DNA of 46,444 nucleotides from an uncultured Curvibacter sp. (GCA_903828535.1 CAIKMN010000023.1:1-46444); one strand, 5' to 3'. Shown: positions 22,468 to 32,202, counted from the stretch's first letter. Notes: generated by a model from the sequence alone, not told the origin. Translations and numbers: made by a program.

Positions 22468-23766
22468 ATGTTTGCGCTGGTTGATGGCAATAATTTTTAT
22501 GTGAGCTGCGAGCGGGTTTTTCGGCCGTCTTTGCAGGGCATTCCGGTCGTGGTGTTGTCGAACAACGACGGTTGCGCCATCGCCCGATCGAACGAGGCCA
22601 AAGCGCTGGGCATCAAAATGGGCGCGCCTTGGTTCCAAATCAGGCACCTTGAAAACGAGGCGGGTTTGGTCGCGCTGTCCGCCAATTTCACGCTGTACGG
22701 CGACATGTCTGACCGAATGATGAGCTTGGCGGCAGGGCTGGGCCCCACACAAGAAATTTACAGCATCGACGAAAGTTTCATTGGACTCGACGGCGTATCG
22801 GGCGACTTGACGCAACGTGCGAGGGCCATTCGTGCCCGTATCAACCAGTGGATTGGCATTCCCTGCGGCATCGGCATAGGTCCCACCAAAACACTCGCCA
22901 AGCTCGCCAACCACATTGCCAAAACCGCGGAAAGAAAACCCGGCAGCTATCCCCTCGAATTAGCCCAAGTTTGCAATTTGGCGGCCTTGCCGCCCAGCGA
23001 CTTCACCGCCGTCCTGAAAGCCACCGAAGTTGGCGATGTGTGGGGCGTGGGTCCCCGCATCGGTAAACAACTGAAGCAGGCCGGCGTGCACACCGTTGAC
23101 GACCTGGCCCAACTCAGCCCGTCCACTGTTCGGAGCCGATGGAGCGTGGTGCTCGAGCGCACTGTGCGCGAATTGCAAGGCCAGCCCTGCATCGATTTGG
23201 ACGATGTGCCCGCCCCCAAAAAAGAAATTGCTTGCACCCGAAGTTTTGGTCGGTCCGTCACCGAGCTGCCTCATTTGGTCGAGGCTGTGAGTGAGTTTGC
23301 CAGCCGCGCCGCCGAAAAACTTCGGCGTCAAAACAGCTTGGCCTCAGAGGTCTTGGTGTTCGTGCGAACCTCGCCGTTTCGGCCAGGTCCGAAACGCTCC
23401 CAAAGCACCCTCGTGCCGCTGCGCCGTCCCACCGCCGACACCGCGCTGCTGGTGGGCGCGGCGGTCAGCGGCATTAAAAGCATTTATGCATCCGGTTACG
23501 AGTGGTGCAAAGCGGGCGTCATGTTGCTCGATTTGGTGCCCGACCACACCTTGCAATATGAGCTCGACTTGGAAGAAGATGACGCCGATGACAGCGTGAA
23601 ATTGATGCTCGCCATGGACGCGATCAACAGCCGCTACGGCAAAGGCACCGTGCACATGGCCAGTTCAGGTGCCAGGGCAACGCCGAAAGTCTGGGGCATG
23701 AAGCAAGAGCGCCGAACGCCGCATTACACAACCCGATGGGACGACTTGCTGATCGCCAGAGCTTGA
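22468..23766 (+). CDS. umuC: UmuC, Y-family DNA polymerase V catalytic subunit
   Basis: A 432-residue error-prone translesion polymerase. Y-family motifs are present: [19 protein letters not shown] with the first metal-binding Asp, [17 protein letters not shown], and [12 protein letters not shown] with the catalytic Asp-Glu pair. Helix-hairpin-helix DNA-binding segments follow ([33 protein letters not shown]), then the little-finger domain and the UmuC ending [20 protein letters not shown]. The usual sliding-clamp motif (QLxLF) is replaced by [10 protein letters not shown] in the corresponding region. The RBS GGAGGAGG lies 7 nt before the ATG. It is the last gene of the LexA-controlled operon and depends on UmuD'. 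Confidence 0.95.
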   Translation: MFALVDGNNFYVSCERVFRPSLQGIPVVVLSNNDGCAIARSNEAKALGIKMGAPWFQIRHLENEAGLVALSANFTLYGDMSDRMMSLAAGLGPTQEIYSIDESFIGLDGVSGDLTQRARAIRARINQWIGIPCGIGIGPTKTLAKLANHIAKTAERKPGSYPLELAQVCNLAALPPSDFTAVLKATEVGDVWGVGPRIGKQLKQAGVHTVDDLAQLSPSTVRSRWSVVLERTVRELQGQPCIDLDDVPAPKKEIACTRSFGRSVTELPHLVEAVSEFASRAAEKLRRQNSLASEVLVFVRTSPFRPGPKRSQSTLVPLRRPTADTALLVGAAVSGIKSIYASGYEWCKAGVMLLDLVPDHTLQYELDLEEDDADDSVKLMLAMDAINSRYGKGTVHMASSGARATPKVWGMKQERRTPHYTTRWDDLLIARA

Positions 23767-23803
23767 GACAGCCGACGGGTGGGCCTCAGCAGGCTGGTCG
23801 CAT

Positions 23804-23877
23804 TGGAGCGGGTGAAGGGAATCGAACCCTCGTATGAAGCTTGGGAAGCTGCCGTTCTGCCATTGAACTACACCCGC
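23804..23877 (-). tRNA. tRNA-Gly (anticodon CCC)
   Basis: A 74-nt cloverleaf with encoded CCA. The acceptor stem is GCGGGTG/CACCCGC, the D stem GTTC/GAAC, and the anticodon loop TTCCCAA (anticodon CCC). The T arm has GGTTCGATTCC. The anticodon stem GCAGC/GCTTC has one C-U mismatch at position 28-42, all else being paired. It closely resembles E. coli glyU. Confidence 0.95.
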
Positions 23878-23956
23878 GTTGATGGGCTTTTATTTTAAAG
23901 CCATAAATCTCAAACCCAATGCCAGGCGCAAGGTGAACTTGCGCAACTTCATGGTC

Positions 23957-24037
23957 TCAACCACGGTCTGCCGCATGAGCGCTCACAGAAAGGATCAATA
24001 GACACGCCAAGTACGCCATTCGGCTAAATTTTTTCAA
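23957..24037 (-). CDS. Possible tiny secreted peptide or gene remnant (26 aa)
   Basis: A TTG at 24037, with AGGAG 5 nt upstream, opens a 26-codon frame (MKKFSRMAYLACLLILSVSA, then HAADRG). It looks like a complete Sec signal peptide with a cleavage site after AHA and almost no mature part. After the TGA the frame stays open for about 27 codons (DHEVAQVHLAPGIGF and on), then runs toward the tRNA-Gly. It could be a decayed small exported protein or a genuine micropeptide. The good RBS and signal peptide make pure chance less likely, but nothing shows expression. Confidence 0.35.
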   Translation of the reverse strand: MKKFSRMAYLACLLILSVSAHAADRG

Positions 24038-24132
24038 AGCTGTCTCCTGGTTTTTGGACTAAATCACAATTCAGAGTGCCATTGTGTAGTAGCTTCTACT
24101 TATTTTAAAAAGGAACAGAGGCATTCCCCCAC

Positions 24133-24636
24133 ATGAAAACCATGCTTGATCAACTCTCCAACTATGCCGACTACCACCGCAGTGAGCGCAACATCGCGAC
24201 ACACTTGATCGGCATTCCACTGATCGTGATGGCCCTGTTGGTGCTACTTTCACGCCCCATGTGGACGGTCAATGATTATTCCTGCTCACCGGCTTTTTTC
24301 GTCGTTGTTGTGTTGCTTTTGTATTACTTTCGGCTGCACTTTGGCATGGGGTTGATCATGACAGTCTGGTTGGGATCGGGGCTGTTTTTCGGCGCGTGGG
24401 TTGCAGGCCTAGATGACCAAACTTGGCTGCTTGTAGGCGTCGGTGGTTTTATGCTGGGTTGGGTGATCCAGTTCATTGGCCATTACTTTGAAGGTCGTAA
24501 ACCCGCCTTTTTTGATGATGTCATGGGGCTTGCCATTGGCCCTTTGTTTGTTCTGGCAGAAGTGCTTTTTAAGCTTGGTTTTTATTCAGAATTAGCACAG
24601 CAGGTTGAGGCGCGATCCGGACCTGTTCGCCCTTAA
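24133..24636 (+). CDS. Mpo1-like (DUF962) membrane protein
   Basis: A 167-residue integral membrane protein of the DUF962/Mpo1 family. Yeast Mpo1 is an Fe(II)-dependent dioxygenase in alpha-oxidation of 2-hydroxy fatty acids. The conserved histidine segments are present: YADYHRSERNIATHLIGIP near the N-terminus and QFIGHYFEGRKPAFFDD near the C-terminus. Between them lie about four hydrophobic helices. The bacterial substrate is unknown. There is no strong Shine-Dalgarno motif before the ATG. The gene stands alone, 95 bp before the Nramp-like transporter on the same strand. Confidence 0.88.
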   Translation: MKTMLDQLSNYADYHRSERNIATHLIGIPLIVMALLVLLSRPMWTVNDYSCSPAFFVVVVLLLYYFRLHFGMGLIMTVWLGSGLFFGAWVAGLDDQTWLLVGVGGFMLGWVIQFIGHYFEGRKPAFFDDVMGLAIGPLFVLAEVLFKLGFYSELAQQVEARSGPVRP

Positions 24637-24731
24637 TGAGCTACTCTCTTCTGATTCAAGGGCAGCCGAGGCAATGCGTTGGCAAGAACAGAGCCAATCA
24701 TGGGCTTCCACAAACATAAATCCTGGCCGAT

Positions 24732-26006
24732 ATGACTTTTAAAGTTTTCTGGGAAAAATGCAAAAAGCACCCCTTGTCAAGGATCGGCCCAGGCCTTGTC
24801 ACCGGCGTTGCAGACGATGACCCAAGTGGCATCGTCACCTACTCCCAAGCCGGCGCCCAGTTCGGACTGGGCATGCTTTGGACAATGCCACTCAGCTATC
24901 CCCTGATGTCTGCGATCCAAGTGGTTTGCGCACAAATCGGCAGGGCGACTGGCAAAGGCCTTGCAGCCAATTTGAAGGAGAACTTTCATCCAGCCATCGT
25001 CGTTGGACTCGTCCTTTTACTTCTGATCGCCAATGTCCTCAATATCGCAGCCGACATTGCCGCAATGGGTGAGGTGGCTCAGCTTGTGACCGGTATCAAT
25101 TGGCACCTGATGACCGTCCTGTTCGTACTCATATCCTGGTTGCTGCTTGTCTTCGTCCCATACCACCGTTATGTGTTCTTTTTGAAGTGGTTGACCTTAT
25201 CGCTATTGGCTTATGGGGCTGTGCTCCTCACCGTCCACGTGCATTGGGGTGAGGTGATATCAAGCACCTTGTTTCCAAGCATTGAATGGAATGCAGAAAC
25301 AGCGGCCATGGTTGTGGGCGTTTTTGGAACCACCATCAGTCCCTATTTGTTCTTCTGGCAAGCCTCCCAAGAAGTAGAAGACATGCGAGCCCATTCGGCC
25401 AAGCCTTTGTGTGAAGAAGAACCACTAATCGCTCATCAAGAGGTGAGACGCATTAAGTGGGACACATGGAGTGGCATGCTTTATTCCAACTTAACCGCTT
25501 ATTTCATCATCCTTGCCACGGCACTAACCCTGAACGTGGCTGGCATTAAGGATATTTCCACCGCAGCACAGGCTGCAGAAGCGCTAAGACCCTTGGCCGG
25601 GGATTCAGCCTATTTTCTATTTGCAATCGGCCTATTGGCGGTGGGGCTCATCGCCGTCCCAGTTCTTGCCGGCTCAGCAGCCTATGCTTTGTCTGAAACC
25701 TTTGGGTGGGAATCGAGCTTGGAGAGCTCTTTCCTTCAAGACAAAAGGTTTTATATGGTCATAACGCTGAGCATTTTCAGCGCGTTGGTCATCCAATATT
25801 CGCCCATAACCCCGATGAGGGCGCTGATTTGGAGCGCCATCATCAACGGAGTTGCAGCGGTACCGCTGATGATCATCATTCTTATTTTGGGCGCTCGTCG
25901 CTCTGTAATGGGTTCGTTCCAGCCCTCGAAAGTTGTCCTGTATTTGGGGTGGACCGGAGTGGCCATCCTACTTTTCGCCTCAATGACGATGTTTTTTGCG
26001 TCATGA
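24732..26006 (+). CDS. Nramp-related divalent metal transporter, divergent
   Basis: A 424-residue polytopic inner-membrane protein with about 11 transmembrane helices and the LeuT-like Nramp fold. The first helix has GPGLVTGVADDDPSGIVTYS, in which Asp-Pro-Ser-Gly replaces the canonical metal-binding Asp-Pro-Gly-Asn. The helix-6 region reads GVFGTTISPYLFFWQ, lacking the Met-Pro-His motif that selects Mn2+ and Fe2+. The family assignment is firm, but the transported ion is open. Mg2+, another divalent ion or a different solute are possible in this subgroup. It is not near mntR- or fur-like genes, and no metal-responsive operator was seen. Confidence 0.85.
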   Translation: MTFKVFWEKCKKHPLSRIGPGLVTGVADDDPSGIVTYSQAGAQFGLGMLWTMPLSYPLMSAIQVVCAQIGRATGKGLAANLKENFHPAIVVGLVLLLLIANVLNIAADIAAMGEVAQLVTGINWHLMTVLFVLISWLLLVFVPYHRYVFFLKWLTLSLLAYGAVLLTVHVHWGEVISSTLFPSIEWNAETAAMVVGVFGTTISPYLFFWQASQEVEDMRAHSAKPLCEEEPLIAHQEVRRIKWDTWSGMLYSNLTAYFIILATALTLNVAGIKDISTAAQAAEALRPLAGDSAYFLFAIGLLAVGLIAVPVLAGSAAYALSETFGWESSLESSFLQDKRFYMVITLSIFSALVIQYSPITPMRALIWSAIINGVAAVPLMIIILILGARRSVMGSFQPSKVVLYLGWTGVAILLFASMTMFFAS

Positions 26007-26040
26007 ATCCAGACCGGCAACACCCGAGCATGAACACCCG

Positions 26041-28323
26041 TTAAACCACGAATCGAATCACTTCTTTGCGGGTTTCTTCGGCAATTGAGGACAGCTCTTG
26101 CACCGTGGCGGTCATTTCCTCTGAAGCCGCTGCGTTGCGGTGAGCAATTTGATTCAGCGCATCGACGTTTTGGTTGATCTCAGAGGCGGTGCCATTCAGA
26201 CCCTGCAAAGAGTAAGAAATGCGTTGCAACATGGCTTCGGTTTCAATCGATCCGCTTTGAATGCGCGACATGTCGTTGGCCACTTCTTGAACAATGCTGA
26301 CCGCTTCCTTGACTTCAAAGACCGATTGCTTCACCAGCTCAGAAATTTCTTTGGTGCTGTCGGCTGAGCTGATGGCCAATTTGCCCACTTCAGAGGCCAC
26401 CACGGCAAAGCCCTTGCCATGTTCACCCGCTCGGGCCGCTTCAATGGCGGCGTTGAGTGAGAGCAGGTTGGTTTTGTTGGCGATTTCTTCAATCACATCG
26501 GTGATCTTGGTGATTTTTTCGCTGCTTTGTGCAATGCGGTTCACCACGCCGACCATCTGTTGCATCTTGTCTTGACCTTGACGAATGATCTGCACGGCAT
26601 CGCGGGATTTTTCGATGGCCTGGGCAGAGTCGACCGTCATGTCTTGCATCGAATGCAAAGTGGTGTGAATGGCTTTGCCCACTTGTGTGATGGCGTGCAT
26701 TTGGTTTTGAGCGCCGTCTGAAATCTGGCCAATGGCTTGGGAAGATTGCCCTGCTGCCACTGCCACTTGGCGGGTTTGCGAGGTGATCTGAGCCAAAGCG
26801 CGCCCCACGCTGGACAAAGAATTGTTGATGTTCTGTTTCAACTCATCAAAATCACCTTCGGCGTCGCCAGTGACTTTGGTGGTCAATTTGCCTTGGGAAA
26901 CGGAAGCCATCACGTCGTTGATTTCACGGATGTTGTTCGACAAGCCAGAAAGGGTCAAATTGATGTTGTCTTTCAGGCGCGCCAAGTCACCTTGTGCGGT
27001 GGTAGAAATGCGAGCTGTCAAGACACCGTGGGTCACTTGAGCCATGACCAAATTAATCGCTTCAATGGTTTGGCCGAGGTCTGAAACGCTGGCGTTGATG
27101 CTGTCTTTGAGGGTCAGCAACTCACCCTTCAGGTCGGCCCGCACCCGTTGGTCAAACTGGCCCCGGGCCATGGCTGAAACGGTGGCGTTGATTTCACTGA
27201 TCCCTTCGGACAAGGATTCGGTCATCAATTTCATGGAATACAGCAAACTCGTGCGGTCGGAGGCCTGCGTTTTCACCTTCACCGAGAAGTCGCCCGAAGC
27301 AATGCGGCTGACCACCGACGTGGCATAGCCGGGTTCGCCCCCGAGTTGGTCCAACAAATGGCGACTCACCATGAAGCTCAAGAAGAAGGCCACCAAGCTC
27401 ATGAAGATCACGCAGCTGCTGACCAGTATCAAATGGTTTCTGGCATTGGTGTAGCGGTTGGTTAAGCACTCGTCCAACACCTTGCTGGTGGCCGTCATCA
27501 TCGTGTATTGATCGTTGACGGCTTGTTGTAATGCCGCGGCAATTTTGGCGGCATCGGCAGCGGAGGGAGAGGTCAGGCCTTGCCCTTGCACCATTTCAAG
27601 CGCCTTGTCCGCTGAAACGTGGGCCGCTGTGGTCAGGGGTTTGATGGTGGATTCAATTTCTGCGCGCGCTGCAATGGCTTTGTTCATCGAAGCCTGTGTG
27701 TTGCGATCGTGCAAACGAGCCAAATTCAGAGCCCGCACAATTTGGTTGTGGTCTTCAGCTGTTTCGCGACCGTCTTTGGCAATCTTTTCATAAACCAATT
27801 GAAGACGCGACAAACTTTCACCGAGGTTCGGCGCAGACAACAAGGTGCCCATGATGAAGTTAAAGCTGTCGGCATCTGGATCCAAGGCCATTGTCGACGC
27901 ATCCACAATGGCTTCCATCACGTTCAATTGTTGGTCGATCAAATCAGTTTGAGTGGAAGCGTCTGGCGAGACCGCCTGAACCGCTTTGTCCAAGGCAGTC
28001 ACTTGACCTGTGAGCGCTTCATCTGTTGTCTCTGTGGCGTATTGACGCAGTGTGGTGGTGGCGGCGCGCAGTTCGTCTTGCCAAGTTTTAAAAGCGGGAT
28101 CGGCGGCGGCGAGTCCTGATTTGCGTTGGTTTTGGGCTTTTTGAATCGCGCCCAGTGTGGACATGGCGGGTGAGAGACCGGCTTGTTCTGTTTGGGCCAC
28201 CGACATGACCGAAAGGTCTGCTTGGGCGGTCATCCATGCTGGCAGCGCCAAAGACATGAGGAAGAAGACGCCAATCAAATCGAATTTTTGTGCTGTGGTC
28301 AATCGGTTAAGCAGATCACGCAT
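26041..28323 (-). CDS. Methyl-accepting chemotaxis protein with tandem HAMP-like modules
   Basis: A 760-residue transmembrane sensor. One helix lies near residues 15-35 (FDLIGVFFLMSLALPAWM), followed by a periplasmic helical sensor of about 260 residues and a second helix near 300-325 (LILVSSCVIFMSLVAFFLSF). Three HAMP-like repeats of about 45 residues follow, beginning INATVSAMARGQFDQRV, INLVMAQVTHGVLTARI and INDVMASVSQGKLTTKV. The signalling hairpin is at about 610-648 (NKTNLLSLNAAIEAARAGEH, then GKGFAVVASEV). No CheR/CheB-tethering pentapeptide is at the C-terminus. It could serve flagellar or type IV pilus (PilJ-like) signalling, since no che or pil genes are nearby to decide. A tRNA-Ser lies 36 bp upstream on the same strand. 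Confidence 0.92.
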   Translation of the reverse strand: MRDLLNRLTTAQKFDLIGVFFLMSLALPAWMTAQADLSVMSVAQTEQAGLSPAMSTLGAIQKAQNQRKSGLAAADPAFKTWQDELRAATTTLRQYATETTDEALTGQVTALDKAVQAVSPDASTQTDLIDQQLNVMEAIVDASTMALDPDADSFNFIMGTLLSAPNLGESLSRLQLVYEKIAKDGRETAEDHNQIVRALNLARLHDRNTQASMNKAIAARAEIESTIKPLTTAAHVSADKALEMVQGQGLTSPSAADAAKIAAALQQAVNDQYTMMTATSKVLDECLTNRYTNARNHLILVSSCVIFMSLVAFFLSFMVSRHLLDQLGGEPGYATSVVSRIASGDFSVKVKTQASDRTSLLYSMKLMTESLSEGISEINATVSAMARGQFDQRVRADLKGELLTLKDSINASVSDLGQTIEAINLVMAQVTHGVLTARISTTAQGDLARLKDNINLTLSGLSNNIREINDVMASVSQGKLTTKVTGDAEGDFDELKQNINNSLSSVGRALAQITSQTRQVAVAAGQSSQAIGQISDGAQNQMHAITQVGKAIHTTLHSMQDMTVDSAQAIEKSRDAVQIIRQGQDKMQQMVGVVNRIAQSSEKITKITDVIEEIANKTNLLSLNAAIEAARAGEHGKGFAVVASEVGKLAISSADSTKEISELVKQSVFEVKEAVSIVQEVANDMSRIQSGSIETEAMLQRISYSLQGLNGTASEINQNVDALNQIAHRNAAASEEMTATVQELSSIAEETRKEVIRFVV

Positions 28324-28357
28324 GTCTCGATGTCTTTCGTATGTGGTCAGTCAATGA

Positions 28358-28450
<93 letters not shown>

Positions 28451-28460
28451 GGAGCCCAGA

Positions 28461-28469
28461 ATTGTAGCA
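28461..28469 (-). promoter_or_regulatory. Extended -10 promoter of tRNA-Ser
   Basis: On the minus strand TGCTACAAT (28469-28461) is an extended -10 element 11 nt before the mature tRNA 5' end at 28450. No good -35 was seen. Confidence 0.45.
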
Positions 28470-28529
28470 AAGCGTCACCAATATTTCGTACACTTCGCGG
28501 CTATTTCTAATGTCTTTTGTTGGGTCCCC

Positions 28530-30806
28530 ATGAAATTTCGCTTTCCCATCGTCATCATTGATGAAGACTTCCGTTCCGAAAACACATCGGGCTTGGGCAT
28601 TCGTGCCTTGGCTCAAGCGATTGAAACAGAAGGCTTTGAAGTCCTGGGCGTCACCAGCTATGGCGATTTGAGCCAGTTTGCCCAACAGCAAAGCCGGGCC
28701 AGCGCCTTTATTTTGTCGATCGACGACGAAGAGTTCACCCCGGGCCCTGACCTCGATCCTGCGGTGTTGAACCTGCGCAGTTTCATTGATGAGGTGCGTC
28801 GCAAAAACCTGGACGTGCCCATCTACATCTACGGCGAAACCAAAACCTCACGCCACCTGCCCAACGACATCTTGCGTGAGTTGCACGGCTTCATTCACAT
28901 GTTTGAAGACACGCCCGAGTTTGTGGCGCGTCACATCATTCGCGAGGCCAAGAGTTACTTGGAAGGCGTGCAGCCCCCCTTCTTCAAGGCGTTGCTGGAC
29001 TACGCGGAAGACGGTTCTTACTCATGGCACTGCCCAGGTCACTCGGGTGGCGTGGCCTTTTTGAAGAGCCCCGTGGGCCAGATGTACCACCAGTTCTATG
29101 GCGAGAACATGCTGCGCGCGGACGTTTGCAATGCAGTGGAAGAATTGGGTCAATTGTTGGACCACAACGGGGCGATTGGCGAGTCCGAGCGCAACGCGGC
29201 TCGGATCTTCAATGCCGATCATTGCTTTTTCGTCACCAATGGCACCAGCACCTCGAACAAAATGGTTTGGCACCATGCTGTTGCGCCCGGCGATGTGGTC
29301 GTGGTGGACCGCAACTGCCACAAATCGGTTCTTCACGCCATCATCATGACGGGTGCGATTCCGGTGTTTTTGAAACCCACGCGCAACCACTTCGGCATCA
29401 TCGGCCCTATCCCTCAAAGCGAGTTCACGCATGAGTCGATCCAAGCCAAGATCAAAGCCAACCCCTTGCTCAAAGGCGTTGACCCCAAGAAGGTCAAACC
29501 GCGCATCTTGACGCTCACGCAATCCACCTACGATGGTGTTTTGTACAACACCGAGACCATCAAGGGCATGCTCGACGGCTATGTCGAGAACCTGCACTTT
29601 GACGAAGCTTGGTTGCCCCACGCCGCCTTCCATCCGTTTTATGGCCCCTACCATGCAATGGGCAAAAAACGCGCGCGTCCGAAAGACAGCGTCGTTTATG
29701 CCACTCAATCCATTCACAAATTGTTGGCCGGCATCAGCCAAGCCAGTCATGTGTTGGTGCAAGACGCGCAGAACCAAAAGTTGGACCGCCATCTGTTCAA
29801 CGAAGCCTATCTGATGCACACCAGCACCAGCCCGCAATACAGCATCATCGCCAGTTGCGATGTGGCGGCTGCCATGATGGAGCCCCCCGGCGGCACCGCC
29901 TTGGTGGAAGAGAGCATTGCCGAAGCCCTTGATTTCCGCCGCGCCATGCGCAAGGTGGACGAGGAGTACGGCAAGGACTGGTGGTTCAAGGTTTGGGGCC
30001 CCGAGAAATTGGTCGACGAAGGCATTGGCTTGGCCAAAGACTGGATCATCAAGGACGACACCCGTTCATCAAAATGGCACGGCTTTGGCAAAATTGCCGA
30101 TGGTTTCAACATGTTGGACCCCATCAAAGCCACCATCGTCACCCCCGGCATGGACTTAAACGGCAAGTTCGCCAAGACCGGCATTCCCGCCAGCATCGTC
30201 ACCAAGTTCTTGGCTGAGCACGGTGTGATTGTTGAGAAAACCGGTCTTTACAGTTTCTTTGTGATGTTCACCATCGGCATCACCAAGGGCCGATGGAACT
30301 CTCTGCTCACCGCCTTGCAGCAATTCAAGGACGACTGGGAGAAGAACCAACCCATGTGGCGCATCTTGCCCGAGTTCTGCCAAAAACACCGTCGCTACGA
30401 AAAGATGGGTCTGCGCGATTTGTGCCAACACGTGCACGATTTGTACGCCAAGCACGACATTGCCCGTTTGACCACCGACATGTATTTGAGCGACTTGACG
30501 CCCGAGATGAAGCCCTCTGACGCCTATGCTTGCATTGCGCAACGCAACACCGAGCGCGTGCCCATCGACGACTTAGAAGGCCGTATCACGACCAGCTTGG
30601 TGACGCCTTACCCGCCAGGCATTCCGTTGTTGATTCCAGGCGAAGTGTTCAACAAAAAGATCGTGGATTATTTGAAGTTTGCGCGAGACTTCAACCTGCA
30701 ATGTCCCGGTTTTGAAACCGACATCCACGGCCTGGTTGAAATCGTCGACGACAACGGCAAGAAGAGCTACTTTGCCGATTGCGTGAAAAAGGGCGAAAAA
30801 GTTTAA
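28530..30806 (+). CDS. Orn/Lys/Arg decarboxylase (fold type I, AdiA/CadA-like)
   Basis: A 758-residue PLP enzyme. It has an N-terminal wing (response-regulator-like) domain ([20 protein letters not shown]), a large PLP domain with [31 protein letters not shown], the Asp in [20 protein letters not shown] and the Schiff-base Lys397 in [16 protein letters not shown], and a C-terminal domain ([15 protein letters not shown]). These enzymes decarboxylate arginine, lysine or ornithine, consuming a cytosolic proton and making agmatine, cadaverine or putrescine. The substrate cannot be assigned with confidence. No antiporter gene is adjacent, so a biosynthetic role is as likely as acid resistance. Its TAA stop overlaps the convergent fabI stop. 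Confidence 0.92.
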   Translation: MKFRFPIVIIDEDFRSENTSGLGIRALAQAIETEGFEVLGVTSYGDLSQFAQQQSRASAFILSIDDEEFTPGPDLDPAVLNLRSFIDEVRRKNLDVPIYIYGETKTSRHLPNDILRELHGFIHMFEDTPEFVARHIIREAKSYLEGVQPPFFKALLDYAEDGSYSWHCPGHSGGVAFLKSPVGQMYHQFYGENMLRADVCNAVEELGQLLDHNGAIGESERNAARIFNADHCFFVTNGTSTSNKMVWHHAVAPGDVVVVDRNCHKSVLHAIIMTGAIPVFLKPTRNHFGIIGPIPQSEFTHESIQAKIKANPLLKGVDPKKVKPRILTLTQSTYDGVLYNTETIKGMLDGYVENLHFDEAWLPHAAFHPFYGPYHAMGKKRARPKDSVVYATQSIHKLLAGISQASHVLVQDAQNQKLDRHLFNEAYLMHTSTSPQYSIIASCDVAAAMMEPPGGTALVEESIAEALDFRRAMRKVDEEYGKDWWFKVWGPEKLVDEGIGLAKDWIIKDDTRSSKWHGFGKIADGFNMLDPIKATIVTPGMDLNGKFAKTGIPASIVTKFLAEHGVIVEKTGLYSFFVMFTIGITKGRWNSLLTALQQFKDDWEKNQPMWRILPEFCQKHRRYEKMGLRDLCQHVHDLYAKHDIARLTTDMYLSDLTPEMKPSDAYACIAQRNTERVPIDDLEGRITTSLVTPYPPGIPLLIPGEVFNKKIVDYLKFARDFNLQCPGFETDIHGLVEIVDDNGKKSYFADCVKKGEKV

Positions 30807-31600
30807 GCCGCTGGCTCGGCGACCCCGCCGACCACTTGGCTGAAGCCGCCGTCCACATAGGTGATTTCGGCGCTGACGCCGGCGGCCAAATCGCTTAGCA
30901 AGAAGGCGGCGACGTTGCCCACGTCCTCGATGGTGACGTTGCGGCGAATCGGCGCGCTGTCAGCGACCGCGCTCAAAATTTTGCCAAACCCTTTGATGCC
31001 GCTGGCCGCCAAGGTTTTAATGGGCCCGGCTGAAATGCCGTTGGCGCGCAGGCCGCGTTTTTGGCTGCCCAAAGATTCGGCCAAGTATCGAACCGACGCT
31101 TCCAAGCTGGCTTTGGCCAACCCCATGGTGTTGTAGTTGGGCACGGTGCGGATGGCGCCGAGGTAGGTCAAGGTCAACAGCGACGCGTTGTCCTTGAGGT
31201 AGGGCAGGGCGGCTTTGGCCATCGCGGGAAAGCTGTAGGCGCTGATGTCGTGCGCTACTTTGAAACCTTCGCGGCTCAGGCCCTCTAAAAAATCGCCTGC
31301 AATGGCTTCTCGGGGCGCGTAACCAATGCTGTGGACGAAGCCGTCAAATTGGGGCCAATGAACCGTCAGGTCCTTGAACAGTTGCTCAATCTGCGCGTCG
31401 TCGCCCACGTCGCAGTCAAAAATCAGTTTGGAATCAAAGTCGGCAGCAAACTCGGTGATGCGGTCTTTGAAGCGCTCGCCGACGTAACTGAACGCCAACT
31501 CGGCGCCTTGCGCATGGCAGGCCTTGGCGATGCCATAGGCGATGGAACGGTTCGACAAGACGCCGGTGATGAGCAATTTTTTGCCAGACAGAAAACCCAT
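30803..31600 (-). CDS. fabI: Enoyl-[acyl-carrier-protein] reductase (NADH), FabI
   Basis: A 265-residue SDR-fold enzyme that carries out the last step of each round of fatty acid elongation. FabI-specific features are [20 protein letters not shown] at the cofactor site, [12 protein letters not shown], and the catalytic Tyr156/Lys163 pair in [20 protein letters not shown], followed by [18 protein letters not shown]. It is the target of triclosan-type inhibitors. The ATG at 31600 has AAGGAG 6 nt upstream. The open frame to 31681 has no conserved residues. It is divergent from the thioredoxin-like gene (79 bp gap) and convergent with the decarboxylase, the two stop codons sharing TTA in TTAA. 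Confidence 0.96.
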   Translation of the reverse strand: MGFLSGKKLLITGVLSNRSIAYGIAKACHAQGAELAFSYVGERFKDRITEFAADFDSKLIFDCDVGDDAQIEQLFKDLTVHWPQFDGFVHSIGYAPREAIAGDFLEGLSREGFKVAHDISAYSFPAMAKAALPYLKDNASLLTLTYLGAIRTVPNYNTMGLAKASLEASVRYLAESLGSQKRGLRANGISAGPIKTLAASGIKGFGKILSAVADSAPIRRNVTIEDVGNVAAFLLSDLAAGVSAEITYVDGGFSQVVGGVAEPAA

Positions 31601-31679
31601 TTCAGACTCCTTAAAACCCCGTATGGGATGCGGTGGGGATGCGTTGGGGCGGGATTGTCGCATGCTAGGATGATCAACC

Positions 31680-32138
31680 ATGAGCTCCGATTCTTATCAT
31701 CGTGCTGCGCAAGAGCCCCTCGATCACCCCCAACACCAAGGATGGTCCGTGGTCTGCTTATGCGCCGGTTGGTGTGGCGTTTGCAAAGGCTACGAAGCCG
31801 ACTTCAAAAATTTGGCCAGGCGTTTTCCCGCACTGGATTTCTATTGGGTCGACATAGAAGACCAAGCGGAAGCCATGGGGGATGTCGACGTTGAAACCTT
31901 TCCCACTTTGTTGCTGGCACACGGCCACCAAGTCCATCATTTCGGCGCCATGTTGCCGCAGGCCGAGGTGTTGGCTCGACACATTCAGTCCTTGGTCGAT
32001 TCGAGCCCCGTCACTCAGGCGGTCACCTCCGCGCAAACACGCTCGCCTGCTGGACAGCCCAATTCGGAAAATTCCGAAAATTCCGAAGCGGCTGAGCTCT
32101 GGGCTCGGTTGCAAGGGGTCTTGTCAGAGGCCTTTTAA
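31680..32138 (+). CDS. Thioredoxin-fold protein with CGVC active site
   Basis: A 152-residue thioredoxin-like protein with active-site Cys32 and Cys35 ([14 protein letters not shown]), the cis-Pro loop FPTLLLAHG, and a shortened C-terminal fold. The dipeptide between the cysteines is Gly-Val instead of Gly-Pro, so its redox potential probably differs from thioredoxin. There is no signal peptide, so it is cytoplasmic. The C-terminal region has a low-complexity linker with the repeat NSENSENSE before a last amphipathic helix ([16 protein letters not shown]). The promoter of the rimP operon overlaps its 3' end. Confidence 0.82.
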   Translation: MSSDSYHRAAQEPLDHPQHQGWSVVCLCAGWCGVCKGYEADFKNLARRFPALDFYWVDIEDQAEAMGDVDVETFPTLLLAHGHQVHHFGAMLPQAEVLARHIQSLVDSSPVTQAVTSAQTRSPAGQPNSENSENSEAAELWARLQGVLSEAF

Positions 32139-32150
32139 AGCAGTTACAAT
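32121..32150 (+). promoter_or_regulatory. Promoter of the rimP-nusA-infB operon
   Basis: TTGTCA (32121-32126) and TACAAT (32145-32150) are separated by 18 nt. Transcription would start near 32157, just before two hairpins and about 100 nt before the rimP GTG. The -35 lies inside the end of the thioredoxin-like gene. Confidence 0.6.
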
Positions 32151-32160
32151 AACGGCTTCA

Positions 32161-32202
32161 CGACCAAACGGGCGGGTTTTTACCGCCCGTTTTTTTTGGT
32201 CG
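32161..32202 (+). terminator. Terminator-like hairpin 1 in the rimP leader
   Basis: ACGGGCGG (32168-32175) pairs with CCGCCCGT (32183-32190) and is followed by eight T (32190-32197). Outer arms CGACCAAA (32161-32168) and TTTGGTCG (32195-32202) can extend the stem. It either ends the upstream thioredoxin-like transcript or attenuates the operon. Confidence 0.75.

Noticed and set aside
26800-27300. Periodic repeats that could be taken for a DNA repeat array or CRISPR
   Set aside because: The periodicity comes from coding HAMP-like modules. There are no identical short repeats with unique spacers.
29022-29837. Long minus-strand frame of 271 codons inside the decarboxylase gene
   Set aside because: It is a shadow frame of a well-conserved gene with no recognisable motifs of its own.
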